Part shown: piece after piece, positions 49,627 through 59,343 of the stretch
How positions within the stretch are numbered: position 1 is the first letter of the stretch
Layout of the letters: every line of letters begins with the position of its first letter
From: Streptomyces liliifuscus
GTDB lineage: Bacteria; Actinomycetota; Actinomycetes; Streptomycetales; Streptomycetaceae
Reading direction: 5' to 3'
DNA: 64,000 nt
Assembly (NCBI RefSeq): GCF_016598615.1
Contig: NZ_CP066831.1
Location: forward strand, 10,292,001 to 10,356,000
Translations under genes and position numbers: made by a program
The notes under the pieces: model-generated
Told to the model about the DNA's origin: nothing
Seen by the model: only the letters and a program-made list of their open reading frames with translations
Database searches by the model: none

Positions 49627-50655
49627 ATGCGACGCACCATGCGAATCACCGTCAGAACGAAGCAGCACCCGCACGACGACGCCCCCGACTCGGCCGCGGA
49701 CTTCGTACGCCTGGCCGCCCTGCCCGACGGGTCCGAGCGACAGGCTCTGCGTGACGAGCTGGTCCGGGCCTGGCTGCCCATGGCGAACCGCATCGCCCTG
49801 CGATATCGGGGGCGAGGCGAGTCCGTCGAGGACCTCGGTCAGGTGGCGGCTCTCGGCCTGGTCAAGGCCGTCGACCGGTACGACCCCGAGCGTGGCAACG
49901 CCTTCGAGAGCTATGCGATCCCGACCATCACCGGCGAGATCAAGCGCCACTTCCGCGACCACATGTGGGTCCTCCACGTGCCGAGGCGGGTCCAGGACCT
50001 GCGCAACCGGGTCCGCGCCGCCGTGAAGGAGCTGTCGCAGACGACGCCGGGCCGCAACCCCACGATCGCCGAGATCGCCGCGTACACGCGGATGACCGAG
50101 GACGACGTACGTACCGGATTCGAGGCCCTCGACAGCTTCACCGCGCTCTCCCTGGACGCCGAACTGCCCGGCAGCGATGACGGCTACGCGCTGGGGGACG
50201 CCCTGGGGGAGCCCGACTCCGGGTTCGACCTCGTCATCGACCGCGAGGCCGTGAAGCCGTGCCTGGCGGCGCTCCCCGAACGCGAGCGAACCATCCTCTA
50301 CCTGCGCTTCTTCCGAGGTATGACCCAGAGCCGCATCGCGGAGCAGCTCGGCATCTCGCAGATGCACGTCTCCCGGCTGCTCAACGGTTGCTGCGCCAAG
50401 GTGCGCGAGGAAGCCCTCTCGGAGGCCGTGGGGGCAGCTGAAGGAGCCGTAGTGGCGGCTGAAGAAACCGTAGTGGCAGTCGAAGGAGTCGTAGCGGCGG
50501 ACGGAGGCGGAGTCGGTGACTCGACCGTCCGTGACTCAACCGCCCGTCACGGGGCTTCCCGGGCCGGGCGGCTGAGTGGCGAGCTCACTGCCGAACCCTC
50601 CCGGGAGCGGTTTGCCAGTGAACTGCCACTGTTCGAACTAACCAATGCACGCTGA
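49627..50655 (+). CDS. SigB/SigF-family RNA polymerase sigma factor with a repeat tail
   Basis: 342 residues. Region 2 (DLGQVAALGLVKAVDRYDPE, FESYAIPTITGEIKRHFRDH), region 3 (NPTIAEIAAYTRMTEDDVRT) and region 4 (LPERERTILYLRFFRGMTQS, AEQLGISQMHVSRLL) are complete by residue ~265. About 75 further residues have no sigma homology; they begin with 7-residue repeats (AAEGAVV, AAEETVV, AVEGVVA). Relatives are controlled by anti-sigma kinases and respond to osmotic or developmental stress; none is adjacent. ATG 49639 is an alternative start. Confidence 0.85.
   Translation: MRRTMRITVRTKQHPHDDAPDSAADFVRLAALPDGSERQALRDELVRAWLPMANRIALRYRGRGESVEDLGQVAALGLVKAVDRYDPERGNAFESYAIPTITGEIKRHFRDHMWVLHVPRRVQDLRNRVRAAVKELSQTTPGRNPTIAEIAAYTRMTEDDVRTGFEALDSFTALSLDAELPGSDDGYALGDALGEPDSGFDLVIDREAVKPCLAALPERERTILYLRFFRGMTQSRIAEQLGISQMHVSRLLNGCCAKVREEALSEAVGAAEGAVVAAEETVVAVEGVVAADGGGVGDSTVRDSTARHGASRAGRLSGELTAEPSRERFASELPLFELTNAR
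50434..50517 (+). repeat. 21-bp in-frame repeats in the sigma-factor tail
   Basis: Units at 50434, 50455, 50476 and 50497. The first three share GC(A/G)G(C/T)(T/C)GAAG(G/A)A(G/A)(C/T)CGTAG; the fourth is decayed. They encode the seven-residue repeats. Confidence 0.75.
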
Positions 50656-50666
50656 ATAAAACACCC

Positions 50667-51047
50667 TCATCGCAGCGGCGGAGAATCCTCCGGAAGCGAT
50701 GTGGGCCCATAGCGGTCCAGAGTCTCCTCCAACGTGGCTCGGACATCCGGCGGGAGATCGCCCTTCTGTCCCCAGACGAGGATCATCTCCGCGACATTCC
50801 GCAGTTTGATGTTGGTGTGCTGGGACACTTCCCGAAGCACGGCCCAGCCGTCGTCGGGCGTCACCCGCCCGAGCGCCACCATCATGCCGATCGCCTGGTC
50901 CACGACGGCATGAGAGGTCACGGCCTCCTTCAACTGGCCGATCTCCTCCTGCAGTTCGGCGATCCGGGGCGCGTCCTCACCGGGCGCGGCCTGGTCCGGC
51001 AGGCCGCCACCCGGCTCCTCCGCCTTCGAGCCGGCGTCCGAGGTCAT
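50667..51047 (-). CDS. ANTAR-domain protein
   Basis: 126 residues. An acidic, disordered head precedes a coiled coil (RIAELQEEIGQLKEAVTSHA) and the ANTAR three-helix domain (VVDQAIGMMVALGRVTPDDG, SQHTNIKLRNVAEMILV). ANTAR domains bind RNA hairpins and act as antiterminators. No receiver, GAF or PAS sensor is attached, so the signal must come from elsewhere. ATG 51047 has GGAGGGG. It converges on the sigma gene with an 11-bp gap. Confidence 0.8.
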   Translation of the reverse strand: MTSDAGSKAEEPGGGLPDQAAPGEDAPRIAELQEEIGQLKEAVTSHAVVDQAIGMMVALGRVTPDDGWAVLREVSQHTNIKLRNVAEMILVWGQKGDLPPDVRATLEETLDRYGPTSLPEDSPPLR

Positions 51048-51290
51048 TCGTTCCCCTCCGAGGTCGGAACACTTGCACGGTCTCTCGTTGTCGTTTCCAC
51101 GTTGTCGATCCACCGCGTGACTCCGTGGTGCCAGTCCATCGTCGCCACTCGACCGGGCGCATGCCAGCGCGACGCCTACCCAGCATTCACCTGAATACAC
51201 ATGGTGACGGATCGCTCACGGATTGCGAAGGGTGGGTGTCGGGCGCAGGGTGGTTACGCCAGTCCAACCCTCATCGAAGGACGGAAAACC

Positions 51291-51464
51291 ATGGGCAAGT
51301 CAAAGGGCAAGGCGAAGCAGATGAAGGGCAAGATGAAGGAGACCGCCGGCCGGGCCATGGGCGACATGCTCATGGAGAACGAGGGCCGGGGTGAGCAGAT
51401 GACGGGCAGGGCCCAGGAGCTCGCCGCGAAGGCCTCCGAGCGCGTCAAGAAGTCCGAGCGCTAG
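51291..51464 (+). CDS. CsbD-family stress protein
   Basis: 57 residues, Lys/Glu/Gly/Met-rich: MGKSKGKAKQMKGKMKETAG then GRGEQMTGRAQELAAKASER. CsbD proteins of this kind are SigB-regulated in Bacillus and here lie 0.6 kb from a SigB-family sigma gene. AAGGA lies 9 nt before the ATG. Biochemical role unknown. Confidence 0.85.
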   Translation: MGKSKGKAKQMKGKMKETAGRAMGDMLMENEGRGEQMTGRAQELAAKASERVKKSER

Positions 51465-51488
51465 GCGGCCCGGACCCCACGCGTTGGT

Positions 51489-51539
51489 ACGCCCCCGGAC
51501 GGCCGCACAGGGCTCAGGCCCTGCGCCCGACGGGGGCGT
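51489..51539. terminator. Bidirectional terminator, nested hairpin
   Basis: ACGCCCCCG (51489-51497) and CGGGGGCGT (51531-51539) enclose a smaller CAGGG/CCCTG stem. It lies between the convergent CsbD and DNA ligase genes. Confidence 0.6.
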
Positions 51540-51566
51540 CCCGTGCCCCGACACCCCTCGGGTCGC

Positions 51567-52577
51567 TCAGGCGGAAGGTCGCTCGCGCACGATGTCCTGT
51601 GCCCTCTTGTCGTCGCGCAGCCCCAGGAACCGTGGATGCCGCAGCATGCCGTCCCGGGTCCACTCCGTGAACGCGATCTGCGCGACCAGCCTCGGCTCAG
51701 CCCAGTGGGCACCCGCCTCACGCACCCGGTCGCTGAACGGCGATGCGGGGACGCGCAGTTCGTCGAGGACTTCGCGCAGACCGAGGAGCGTACGACGGTC
51801 GAAGCCCGTGCCCACCTTGCCCGCGTACCGCAGCCGGTCCGCCTCGTAGTGGCCGAGCAGCAGTGCGCCGAACCCGGCCCGGGTGCCGCCCCCTTCGGTG
51901 AAGCCGCCGACCACGAACTCCTGCGTCCGGGAACACTTCAGCTTCAGCCAGTCCGGCGAACGGCGGGGCTGGTAAAGGCTCTTCGCCCGTTTCGCGATCA
52001 GTCCCTCCCAGCCCCGGGCGCACGCGTCGGCCAGCAACTCGGCCCCACCCTCGTTGCGATGCGTCGTCATCCGCAGCGGCGCACGGTACGTCAAGGTCTG
52101 TCGGAGCAGCGACTTGCGCGTACGCAACGGCAGTCGTGTCAGGTCCGCGCCCTCCAGACGGAGCACGTCGAACACGTAGTACGTGACGGCGACGCCGCTC
52201 GCCTCGATGTCACGGCGCCGGGTGAGCCCCATGCGCTGCTGGAGGCGCGCGAAGTCCGTGCGGCCGCGGGAGAACGCGACGATCTCGCCGTCGACGGTGA
52301 AGTCCGTGTACGACTGCGCGGCGAGCGCCTCGACGATCTCCGGGTAGGTGTCGTTGAGGCGATTGCCGGCGCGGGAGAGGAGCAGTGTCCGCCCGTTCTC
52401 CCGGACCGCCAGGACCCGGACCCCGTCCAGCTTCCGTTCGAAGAGCCACTCACCGGGGAAGTCGCGCATGTCGCTCAGCGTGGCGAGCATCGGCCGCGAG
52501 GCCAGTTCCACACCGGGAGGCGCGTCACGCAGCAGCCGTCTGTGGTGGTCGGGCAACGAGCCCAGGAGGTCGGACAT
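51567..52577 (-). CDS. ATP-dependent DNA ligase (LigC/LigD-ligase type)
   Basis: 336 residues. Nucleotidyl-Lys49 is in ERKLDGVR (motif I); TYYVFDVLRLEG, EGLIAKR and WLKLKCSR are motifs IIIa, IV and V; an OB-fold follows (GGFTEGGGTRAGFGALLLGH). It has no polymerase, nuclease or Ku partner in the window, so it is a stand-alone accessory ligase and not full LigD. Likely role: end joining or repair, in addition to the essential NAD-dependent LigA. Confidence 0.9.
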   Translation of the reverse strand: MSDLLGSLPDHHRRLLRDAPPGVELASRPMLATLSDMRDFPGEWLFERKLDGVRVLAVRENGRTLLLSRAGNRLNDTYPEIVEALAAQSYTDFTVDGEIVAFSRGRTDFARLQQRMGLTRRRDIEASGVAVTYYVFDVLRLEGADLTRLPLRTRKSLLRQTLTYRAPLRMTTHRNEGGAELLADACARGWEGLIAKRAKSLYQPRRSPDWLKLKCSRTQEFVVGGFTEGGGTRAGFGALLLGHYEADRLRYAGKVGTGFDRRTLLGLREVLDELRVPASPFSDRVREAGAHWAEPRLVAQIAFTEWTRDGMLRHPRFLGLRDDKRAQDIVRERPSA

Positions 52578-52729
52578 CGCCGCTCACCTCTCTCCCGCGA
52601 CCTGCCGCGGGGCGCGGCCGGGTACCGACCAGCCCATTCTCCTTCCCCTGGTCGGAGGCGGCCATCGGGAGCCCCGGCCGTCTCCCCCCGGGCCCCCGAG
52701 CCCTGGCCGCCCGTACGGACCCGGCCGGC

Positions 52730-54160
52730 TCAGGATCCCGTGAGGCTGATGCCGAAGACGTCCAGGACGCCGTACACGCCGAGGAACACGATCGCCGCGC
52801 TGCTGACGGCGAGCGCCACGGTGAGCCACGGGCTGCCCCGGAAGCGCTTCTCGACGCCGGTGGACCGCAGCCGCCACGCCGCGATCACCACGGCGAGCAG
52901 GAAGACACCGCCGCCGATGCCACCGATCTGCACCATCAGTACCGGCGACTGCACGAACAGGAAGGACGACGCCCACACCGACGGCAGGCACCAGGTCAGG
53001 ATCCGGATCGTGCGCCGCCGTACACGGACGTCGTGCCAGTCGATCACTCCGAGAAGCCCGAGCGTGTTGGTCCACAGCCGCGGCACACTGGCCGTCGACC
53101 CGACGAGCGTGGAGAAGAGCACCGTGAACGCGCCCATGAGGAAGAGGTACTCGGCCCAGGGGCCCATCGTGTCGGTGTAGATCCGGGACAGCGTGGTGAT
53201 CATCGAGTTGCCCTCGGGCACCAGGTTCTGCGGATGCAGCACGGCCGCCCCGATGACGTAGAACGAGAGGGTGCACAGCGTGCAGACCAGCCAGCCGGCG
53301 GCGACGTCAAGACGCATCACCTTCAGCCACCCCTCGGCCCGCCGCGCACGCTCCTCGCTGCCGTCGTCCGGACCCGTCCAGCGGGCGTAGCCCTTCTCGA
53401 TGCACCAGTAGGTGTACGTCGTCATCTCGTCGGCGCCGACGCCGGTTATCCCGAACATGGCCAGTGCTATCCCGGCCGTGCCCGCGGGGATGAGGAAACT
53501 GAAGCCCTCCCCCAACTCGCCGGTGCCGTAACCGAATTCGGTCAGCGGAAGCCCGAGCGCCAGCGCCACCGTGGCCACGGTGAAGACGACCACGGAGGCC
53601 ACGCACAGCTGCTCCACGACGCTGTACCTGCCCGTCCGCAGCAGCACCACGGCGAGGGCGGTGACGAGCACCGTCCACACCGCGAGCGAACGGTAGCTCA
53701 GCGCCTCGCCGGTGATCGGCCACATCACGGAGCAGGCGGCCGCCGTGCCGCCGATGATGCCGCCCCGCTGGAACATCTTGGCGAAGTCCATCCCGATCCA
53801 GAGCCAGTTGATCCAGCTCACGGGACCGATCCGCGGGCCGACCTCGCGGTAACCCTCAAGCGCGGTACGGCCGTTGAGGATCGTCCAGCGGGCCAGCTCC
53901 ATCTGCACCCACACCTTCACCCCGGTGCTGATGACGACCAGCCACAGCAGCACGAACCCGGCGCGCGCGCCGAGCGAGGTGGTCACGATGAGCTCGCCGG
54001 AACCGACCACGGCGGCCGACAGGACGAATCCGGGGCCGAGATGGCGCAGCCGCCCGGTGAAGGTGGTGGGTGCCTCGCGGACGTCCTCGGCGCGCAGGGC
54101 GTACGGGTCGGACTCTGTCGGGACGGCGGCGGATGCCGTCCGGGCAGTCGTTTCAGGCAT
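52730..54160 (-). CDS. Nramp-fold transporter without the metal-site signature
   Basis: 476 residues, about 11 helices. Helix 1 reads LGPGFVLSAAVVGSGELIVT; true Nramp proteins have DPGN, where Asp and Asn bind Mn2+ or Fe2+, and here that is GSGE. Helix 6 reads LAMFGITGVGADEMTTYTYW in place of MPHN. With both metal motifs lost, I infer a different cargo. It is the last gene of the acid-sugar operon and may take up the free acid. Annotation pipelines usually call such proteins divalent metal transporters. Confidence 0.75.
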   Translation of the reverse strand: MPETTARTASAAVPTESDPYALRAEDVREAPTTFTGRLRHLGPGFVLSAAVVGSGELIVTTSLGARAGFVLLWLVVISTGVKVWVQMELARWTILNGRTALEGYREVGPRIGPVSWINWLWIGMDFAKMFQRGGIIGGTAAACSVMWPITGEALSYRSLAVWTVLVTALAVVLLRTGRYSVVEQLCVASVVVFTVATVALALGLPLTEFGYGTGELGEGFSFLIPAGTAGIALAMFGITGVGADEMTTYTYWCIEKGYARWTGPDDGSEERARRAEGWLKVMRLDVAAGWLVCTLCTLSFYVIGAAVLHPQNLVPEGNSMITTLSRIYTDTMGPWAEYLFLMGAFTVLFSTLVGSTASVPRLWTNTLGLLGVIDWHDVRVRRRTIRILTWCLPSVWASSFLFVQSPVLMVQIGGIGGGVFLLAVVIAAWRLRSTGVEKRFRGSPWLTVALAVSSAAIVFLGVYGVLDVFGISLTGS

Positions 54161-54274
54161 GGCGGGGTCCTTCGAGGTGTCCGGCGTCGTTGCCCGGACT
54201 CGGGGACGGAGGGGGGAGGCCGGCGGGGAAGAGTGGGGGAGGCGCTCTGGGGGGCTTCGGGGAGGGCGGACGGT

Positions 54275-55225
54275 TCAGTGGGCCGGGCGCAGCGGGGGCC
54301 GGCCCACGAGGACCCGTACGACGTCCTCCGCGATCATCTCGCCCATCGTGCGGTTGGCCTCGTGGCTGCACGCCGCCATGTGCGAGGTGAGCAGGACGTT
54401 CGGGGCGGTGCGCAACGGGCTGTCGCCGAGCGGTTCGTGCGCGAAGGCGTCGAGCGCGGCTCCTCCCAGGTGGCCTTCGACTAGGAGAGCCGCGAGTGCC
54501 TCCTCGTCGACGAGCCCGCCCCGGGCGGCGTTCACCAGCAACGCGCCCGGCTTCATGGCGGCGAGACGGCGGCGGTCAAGGAGCGGGCCCGCGCCGGGAG
54601 TCGCGGGCAGATGCAGGCTGACGACGTCGGCACGGGCCAGACAGTCGTCCAGCGGGGCGGGCGAGGCGTCGAGCGCGCGGATGTCCGCGTCGTCGACGTA
54701 CGGATCGTGCGCGAGGACGGTCATGCCGAAGGCGAGGGCGTAGGTGGTGAGCAGGCGTCCGATGCGGCCGAAGCCCACCACGGCCAGGGTCTTTCCGGCG
54801 AGTTCGGGCCCGAACAGCTTGGGCCACTCACCGTGCGCCACCCGCTGGTGGGACGCGGTGATGCGGCGGTTGGCATCCAGGATGAGCCCGAAGGTGAACT
54901 CGGCGACCGCCCGTGAGTTGCTGCCGGGCGCGCACACCACGGGGATGCCCCGGGCCCGCGCGGCGGCCACGTCGATGGTGTCGACGCCGACTCCGTGCTT
55001 CGCGATGACCTTGAGACGGTCGGCCGAGTCGATGACGTCGGCGGTGACGGCGTCCATGCCGACCACCAGCGCGTCGACCCCGCCGATCCGCTCGCGCAAC
55101 TCGCCGCCCGGCAGGGCGGTTTCCTCGTACGGGCGCACCGGGCCGGCGCCCGCCCGTTCCAGGATCCGCCAGGGCTCGGGGGAGTGGCAGGAGAAGGTGG
55201 GCGTGGTGATGAGCGTCGTCGTCAT
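54275..55225 (-). CDS. D-2-hydroxyacid dehydrogenase (PGDH-like)
   Basis: 316 residues. VVGFGRIGRLLTTYALAFGM is the NAD Rossmann loop. The catalytic set is Arg in AKHGVGVDTID to NAARGGLVDE, a Glu in DAFAHEPLG and the His in LLTSHMAACSH. This is the pattern of phosphoglycerate, glyoxylate and 4-phosphoerythronate dehydrogenases. ATG 55225 overlaps the upstream stop as ATGA. In this operon it would oxidise or reduce a hydroxyacid made from the imported sugar. Confidence 0.85.
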   Translation of the reverse strand: MTTTLITTPTFSCHSPEPWRILERAGAGPVRPYEETALPGGELRERIGGVDALVVGMDAVTADVIDSADRLKVIAKHGVGVDTIDVAAARARGIPVVCAPGSNSRAVAEFTFGLILDANRRITASHQRVAHGEWPKLFGPELAGKTLAVVGFGRIGRLLTTYALAFGMTVLAHDPYVDDADIRALDASPAPLDDCLARADVVSLHLPATPGAGPLLDRRRLAAMKPGALLVNAARGGLVDEEALAALLVEGHLGGAALDAFAHEPLGDSPLRTAPNVLLTSHMAACSHEANRTMGEMIAEDVVRVLVGRPPLRPAH

Positions 55226-56439
55226 ACGGGGAGCTCCCGGTCCGCCCAAGTGGGGCTCAGGCGGAGGTACTTGATCGTGCGGCGGTGCCGGGTGAACGCG
55301 ATGTGCAGCGTGCCGTCGGGGGTCTGGACGACGGACGGGTAGGAGAGCTCGCGGTTGAGACCGTCGCGGGAGTTGTTGGTCAGGCAGTGGCCGTCACCGG
55401 TCTCCAGATCACGGCGTACGGGCCAGGTCAGCCCGCCGTCGGAGGAGACGGAGAGGGTGAGCGGGGCACGGGGCGCGCCCCAGAACGCGGCTCCTGTCGC
55501 GGCGGCTGCGGGGGGTTCGTGATTCCCCACAGCTTGGTCGCCGGGTTCCTGATCCCCGGCCTCTCGCAGTCCCTCCTCGCCTATCTCGTCGTACAGCGAG
55601 ACGCGGCGCGCGACGGCGTCCGCGGCACTGCTGTGGTTGTGCACGAGGGCGAGCCGGCCGTCGGCCAACGGCACGTACTGGATGGAGGAGTTGTTGTTCG
55701 GCACGTCCAGCGGACGGGGCTCGGTCCAGCTCTCCCCGTCGTCGTACGACACGCTCCGGTGCACGGCATCCGCCCGTCGGCTGCGGAACAGGGCGAGGAG
55801 CGAACCGTCCGGCAGTGGACGGATGTTCATGTGTACGAGTCCGGTCGAGCCAGGCACCGGAACCTCGCGCCAACTCGTCCCGGAGTCGTCGCTGACCATC
55901 ACCGAGCTGGTGTCCCGGTCGCCGGACCACGTCTCGCCCGGCGCGGCTATGCAGCGGAAGACTGGGAGCAGCCGGCGGCCCGAGGGCAGCACGGTCACCG
56001 GCTGCCGGACGAAGACCCCGCCGTCGAAGAGCGTCCGTGACGGGCCCCACGTCAGGCCCTCGTCGCGGCTGACACGCAGCCGCACCTCGGCGGTGTCCTG
56101 GTGCCCGGCCCGTTGTGCCGTGTGCAGCAGCCACCAGTCGCCGGACGGGTCGATGGACAGCACCGGGTTCTGCTCGGACCGGGCGTCGTCGTGGGACAGC
56201 TGTACCGGTGCCGACCACACGTCACCATCGGGGGCGAGCCGCGAGAACCACACCGAGATGTCCGCGACGCCCTCCTGTGTGCCCGCGAACCAGACACAGC
56301 CCAGCCCGCCGTCGGGCAGCACGGTGAGATTGGCGGCGTGGTTCTGCACGGCCGGCGCCGACAACTGCGCCTCGGCGCGCCCGGGTTCGGCGGGATGCGG
56401 GTGTACGACGCCGTCGGCGAGCGTCGGCTGCGACGTCAT
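55222..56439 (-). CDS. Cytoplasmic sialidase-like (BNR/Asp-box) propeller protein
   Basis: 405 residues. Asp-box repeats SRDEGLTWG, SDDSGTSWRE, SYDDGESWTE and SSDGGLTWP mark a six-bladed propeller. NNSRDGLNRELSYPS near the C-terminus is a conserved active-site-like segment. There is no signal peptide, unlike secreted sialidases, so its substrate is imported first. An Ala/Glu/Gln insert lies near residues 298-330. Start and stop overlap both neighbours by 4 bp. It could be a hydrolase or lyase on an acidic sugar; sialic acid is not implied. Confidence 0.75.
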   Translation of the reverse strand: MTSQPTLADGVVHPHPAEPGRAEAQLSAPAVQNHAANLTVLPDGGLGCVWFAGTQEGVADISVWFSRLAPDGDVWSAPVQLSHDDARSEQNPVLSIDPSGDWWLLHTAQRAGHQDTAEVRLRVSRDEGLTWGPSRTLFDGGVFVRQPVTVLPSGRRLLPVFRCIAAPGETWSGDRDTSSVMVSDDSGTSWREVPVPGSTGLVHMNIRPLPDGSLLALFRSRRADAVHRSVSYDDGESWTEPRPLDVPNNNSSIQYVPLADGRLALVHNHSSAADAVARRVSLYDEIGEEGLREAGDQEPGDQAVGNHEPPAAAATGAAFWGAPRAPLTLSVSSDGGLTWPVRRDLETGDGHCLTNNSRDGLNRELSYPSVVQTPDGTLHIAFTRHRRTIKYLRLSPTWADRELPV

Positions 56440-57236
56440 CGGACCAGCCCCGAGGTGCGCGCGGCGCTGAGATGCTGACCCGCGGCCTGCTCCAGATGGA
56501 CGAGATCACAGGCGACGGTCACGTACGTGAAGCCCTCGGCGAGCCGCTTGGCGGCGCTGGAGCCGTCCGGGTTGTGAATGCCGACGGCGATCCCCGCGGC
56601 CGCGGCGGCCTCCCGCACCCTGACCAGCGCCGCCTCGAACTCGTCCGAGACCGCGGGGTCGGTCGAGGTGGCTCCGCCGAGCGCGATCCGCAGGTCGGAG
56701 GGGCCGATGTAGACCCCGTCGAGGCCGTCGGTGGCGCAGATCTCGTCCACGTTCGCGAGACCCTGGGCGGTCTCGATCATCGCGAGGACCACGGTCTGCG
56801 CGTGGGCGTCGGCGGGGTCGGGGCCGATGCGCAGGCCCGAACGCATGGGTCCGTACGACCGCTTGCCGAGTGGCGGATAGCGTACGGCGGCCACCGCGTC
56901 GGCGGCGTCCCGCGCGTTGTCGACGAGCGGGACGATGACACCGGCCGCGCCCGCGTCCAGTGCCTTGCCGATCGGCATCGGGTCGTTGGCCTCGACCCGG
57001 ACCAGGCCGACGGCGGTCGACCCCTTGGTGTCGATCGCGGTCAGCGAGGCCAGCACGCCCGCGTACTCCAACAGCCCGTGCTGGGCGTCCAGCGCCACAT
57101 AGTCGTACCCGAGACGGGCGATGCGCTCGGTCGAGACCGGCGAGTCGAGGACGGACCAGTAACCGACAAGCGGTTCACGGGCACGCAGGGCGGCGGCGAA
57201 TGCGGCGGGGGTGCCGGGGGCAGCGGCGGGAGGCAT
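56436..57236 (-). CDS. HpcH/HpaI-family class II aldolase
   Basis: 266 residues. DYVALDAQHGLLEY holds the catalytic His after Asp; MIETAQGLANVDEIC and DGVYIGPSDLRIALGG supply the Glu and Asp that bind Mg2+ or Mn2+; GAAGVIVPLVDNARDA is the core strand. It would split a 2-keto acid into pyruvate and an aldehyde. The stop at 56436 overlaps the sialidase-like start. In the operon it is the most likely carbon-carbon cleavage step. Confidence 0.9.
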   Translation of the reverse strand: MPPAAAPGTPAAFAAALRAREPLVGYWSVLDSPVSTERIARLGYDYVALDAQHGLLEYAGVLASLTAIDTKGSTAVGLVRVEANDPMPIGKALDAGAAGVIVPLVDNARDAADAVAAVRYPPLGKRSYGPMRSGLRIGPDPADAHAQTVVLAMIETAQGLANVDEICATDGLDGVYIGPSDLRIALGGATSTDPAVSDEFEAALVRVREAAAAAGIAVGIHNPDGSSAAKRLAEGFTYVTVACDLVHLEQAAGQHLSAARTSGLVR

Positions 57237-57305
57237 GGTGGGCTCCTTCAGGGTTCGTACGGTTCAAGCGTTCAAGGCGGCTGAGGAGGGGGCTGCGCCC
57301 CGTAG

Positions 57306-57345
57306 GGGGCGCGGGGAACTGCGCGACCGGCCACGGCCGGCCCGC
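57306..57345. repeat. Copy of the dispersed hairpin element
   Basis: Matches 30378-30417 at 38 of 40 positions. Here only one long arm is present, preceded by a short stem (GCGCCCC/GGGGCGC, 57295-57312). It lies between the aldo/keto reductase stop and the aldolase start on the minus-strand operon, so it may attenuate downstream transcription. Confidence 0.7.
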
Positions 57346-57364
57346 GCCAGAAGTGCTGCCCGGG

Positions 57365-58341
57365 TCACCGGTTGTACGCGGGCATGGGCCCACGCAACCC
57401 CGCCCCGACCTCGTCGCAGGCCGCCGCGACATCGGCGGGCAGCGGCCCGGCCTGAGCGGCGGCGATGTTGGCAAGCAGATGCGAGGTCTTCGACCCGCCG
57501 AGCAGCAACGCGTCGGTGGAGGCGCGGTCCAGGAGCCAGCGCAGGGCGAGGTCGGTGAGCGATATGCCCGCGGCGTCCGCGACGGCGGCGAGCCGGTCGA
57601 CCGCGGAGAAGAGGCGCTCGTCCCAGTAGCGTTCCCGGTACATCGCGGCGACCCTGGAGTCCCCGAACCGGCCTGATTCCGGGGCCTGTTCGAAGCGGTG
57701 ACGACCGGTGAGCAGGCCCCCGCCGAGCGGGTTGTAGACCATCGTGCGCAGGCCGCTGACGGCGGCGTACTCGACGTACTCCTCCTCGATGCGGCGCGCG
57801 AGCAGGTTGTGCAGCTGCTGGGCGACGACGGGACGCGGCGCGCCCACCTCCTCGGCGGTACGCACGAGTTCGGCGATCTGCCAGGCCGCGTAGTTGGAGA
57901 CGCCGAGGGCGCGGATCTTGCCCTCGGCGGCGAACTCGGCGACGGTGGCGAGGGTTTCGGCGAGCGGTGTCGCACGGTCGGGCTGGTGGAGATAGAAGAG
58001 GTCGACCGAGTCGGTGCCGAGCCGCTTGAGGCTGCCCTCCAGAGCGGCCCGTAGTCCGGCGGCGGAGAGAGGGGCGTGCTCGCCCTGGTCGGCGTGCGGG
58101 ATCCCGGCCTTGGTCGCCAGGACGATCCGGTCGCGTCGGCCCGGCAGGAGCCCGGCGAGGATGCGCTCGCTCTCACCGCCCGCGTAGCCGTTGGCCGTGT
58201 CGACCCCGGTGATCCCGGCGTCGAGCGCGGCATCGAGCATGGCCGCCGCTCCGGTGGCGTCCACGGTGTCGCCGAACGTCATGGTGCCGAGGACGAGCCG
58301 GGAGAGCGGGACGGGGATGTTCGGCAGGGTGATGCCGGTGG

Positions 58342-58345
<4 letters not shown>
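57365..58345 (-). CDS. Aldo/keto reductase
   Basis: 326 residues. LSRLVLGTMTFGDTVDATGA, VDTANGYAGGESERILAGLL (catalytic Asp and Tyr) and DSVDLFYLHQPD are the barrel signatures. SKTSHLLANIAAA near the C-terminus binds NADPH. The start overlaps the upstream ATPase stop by 4 bp. It probably reduces the aldehyde or ketone intermediate of the pathway. A hairpin element follows. Confidence 0.85.
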
Positions 58346-59339
<994 letters not shown>

Positions 59340-59343
<4 letters not shown>

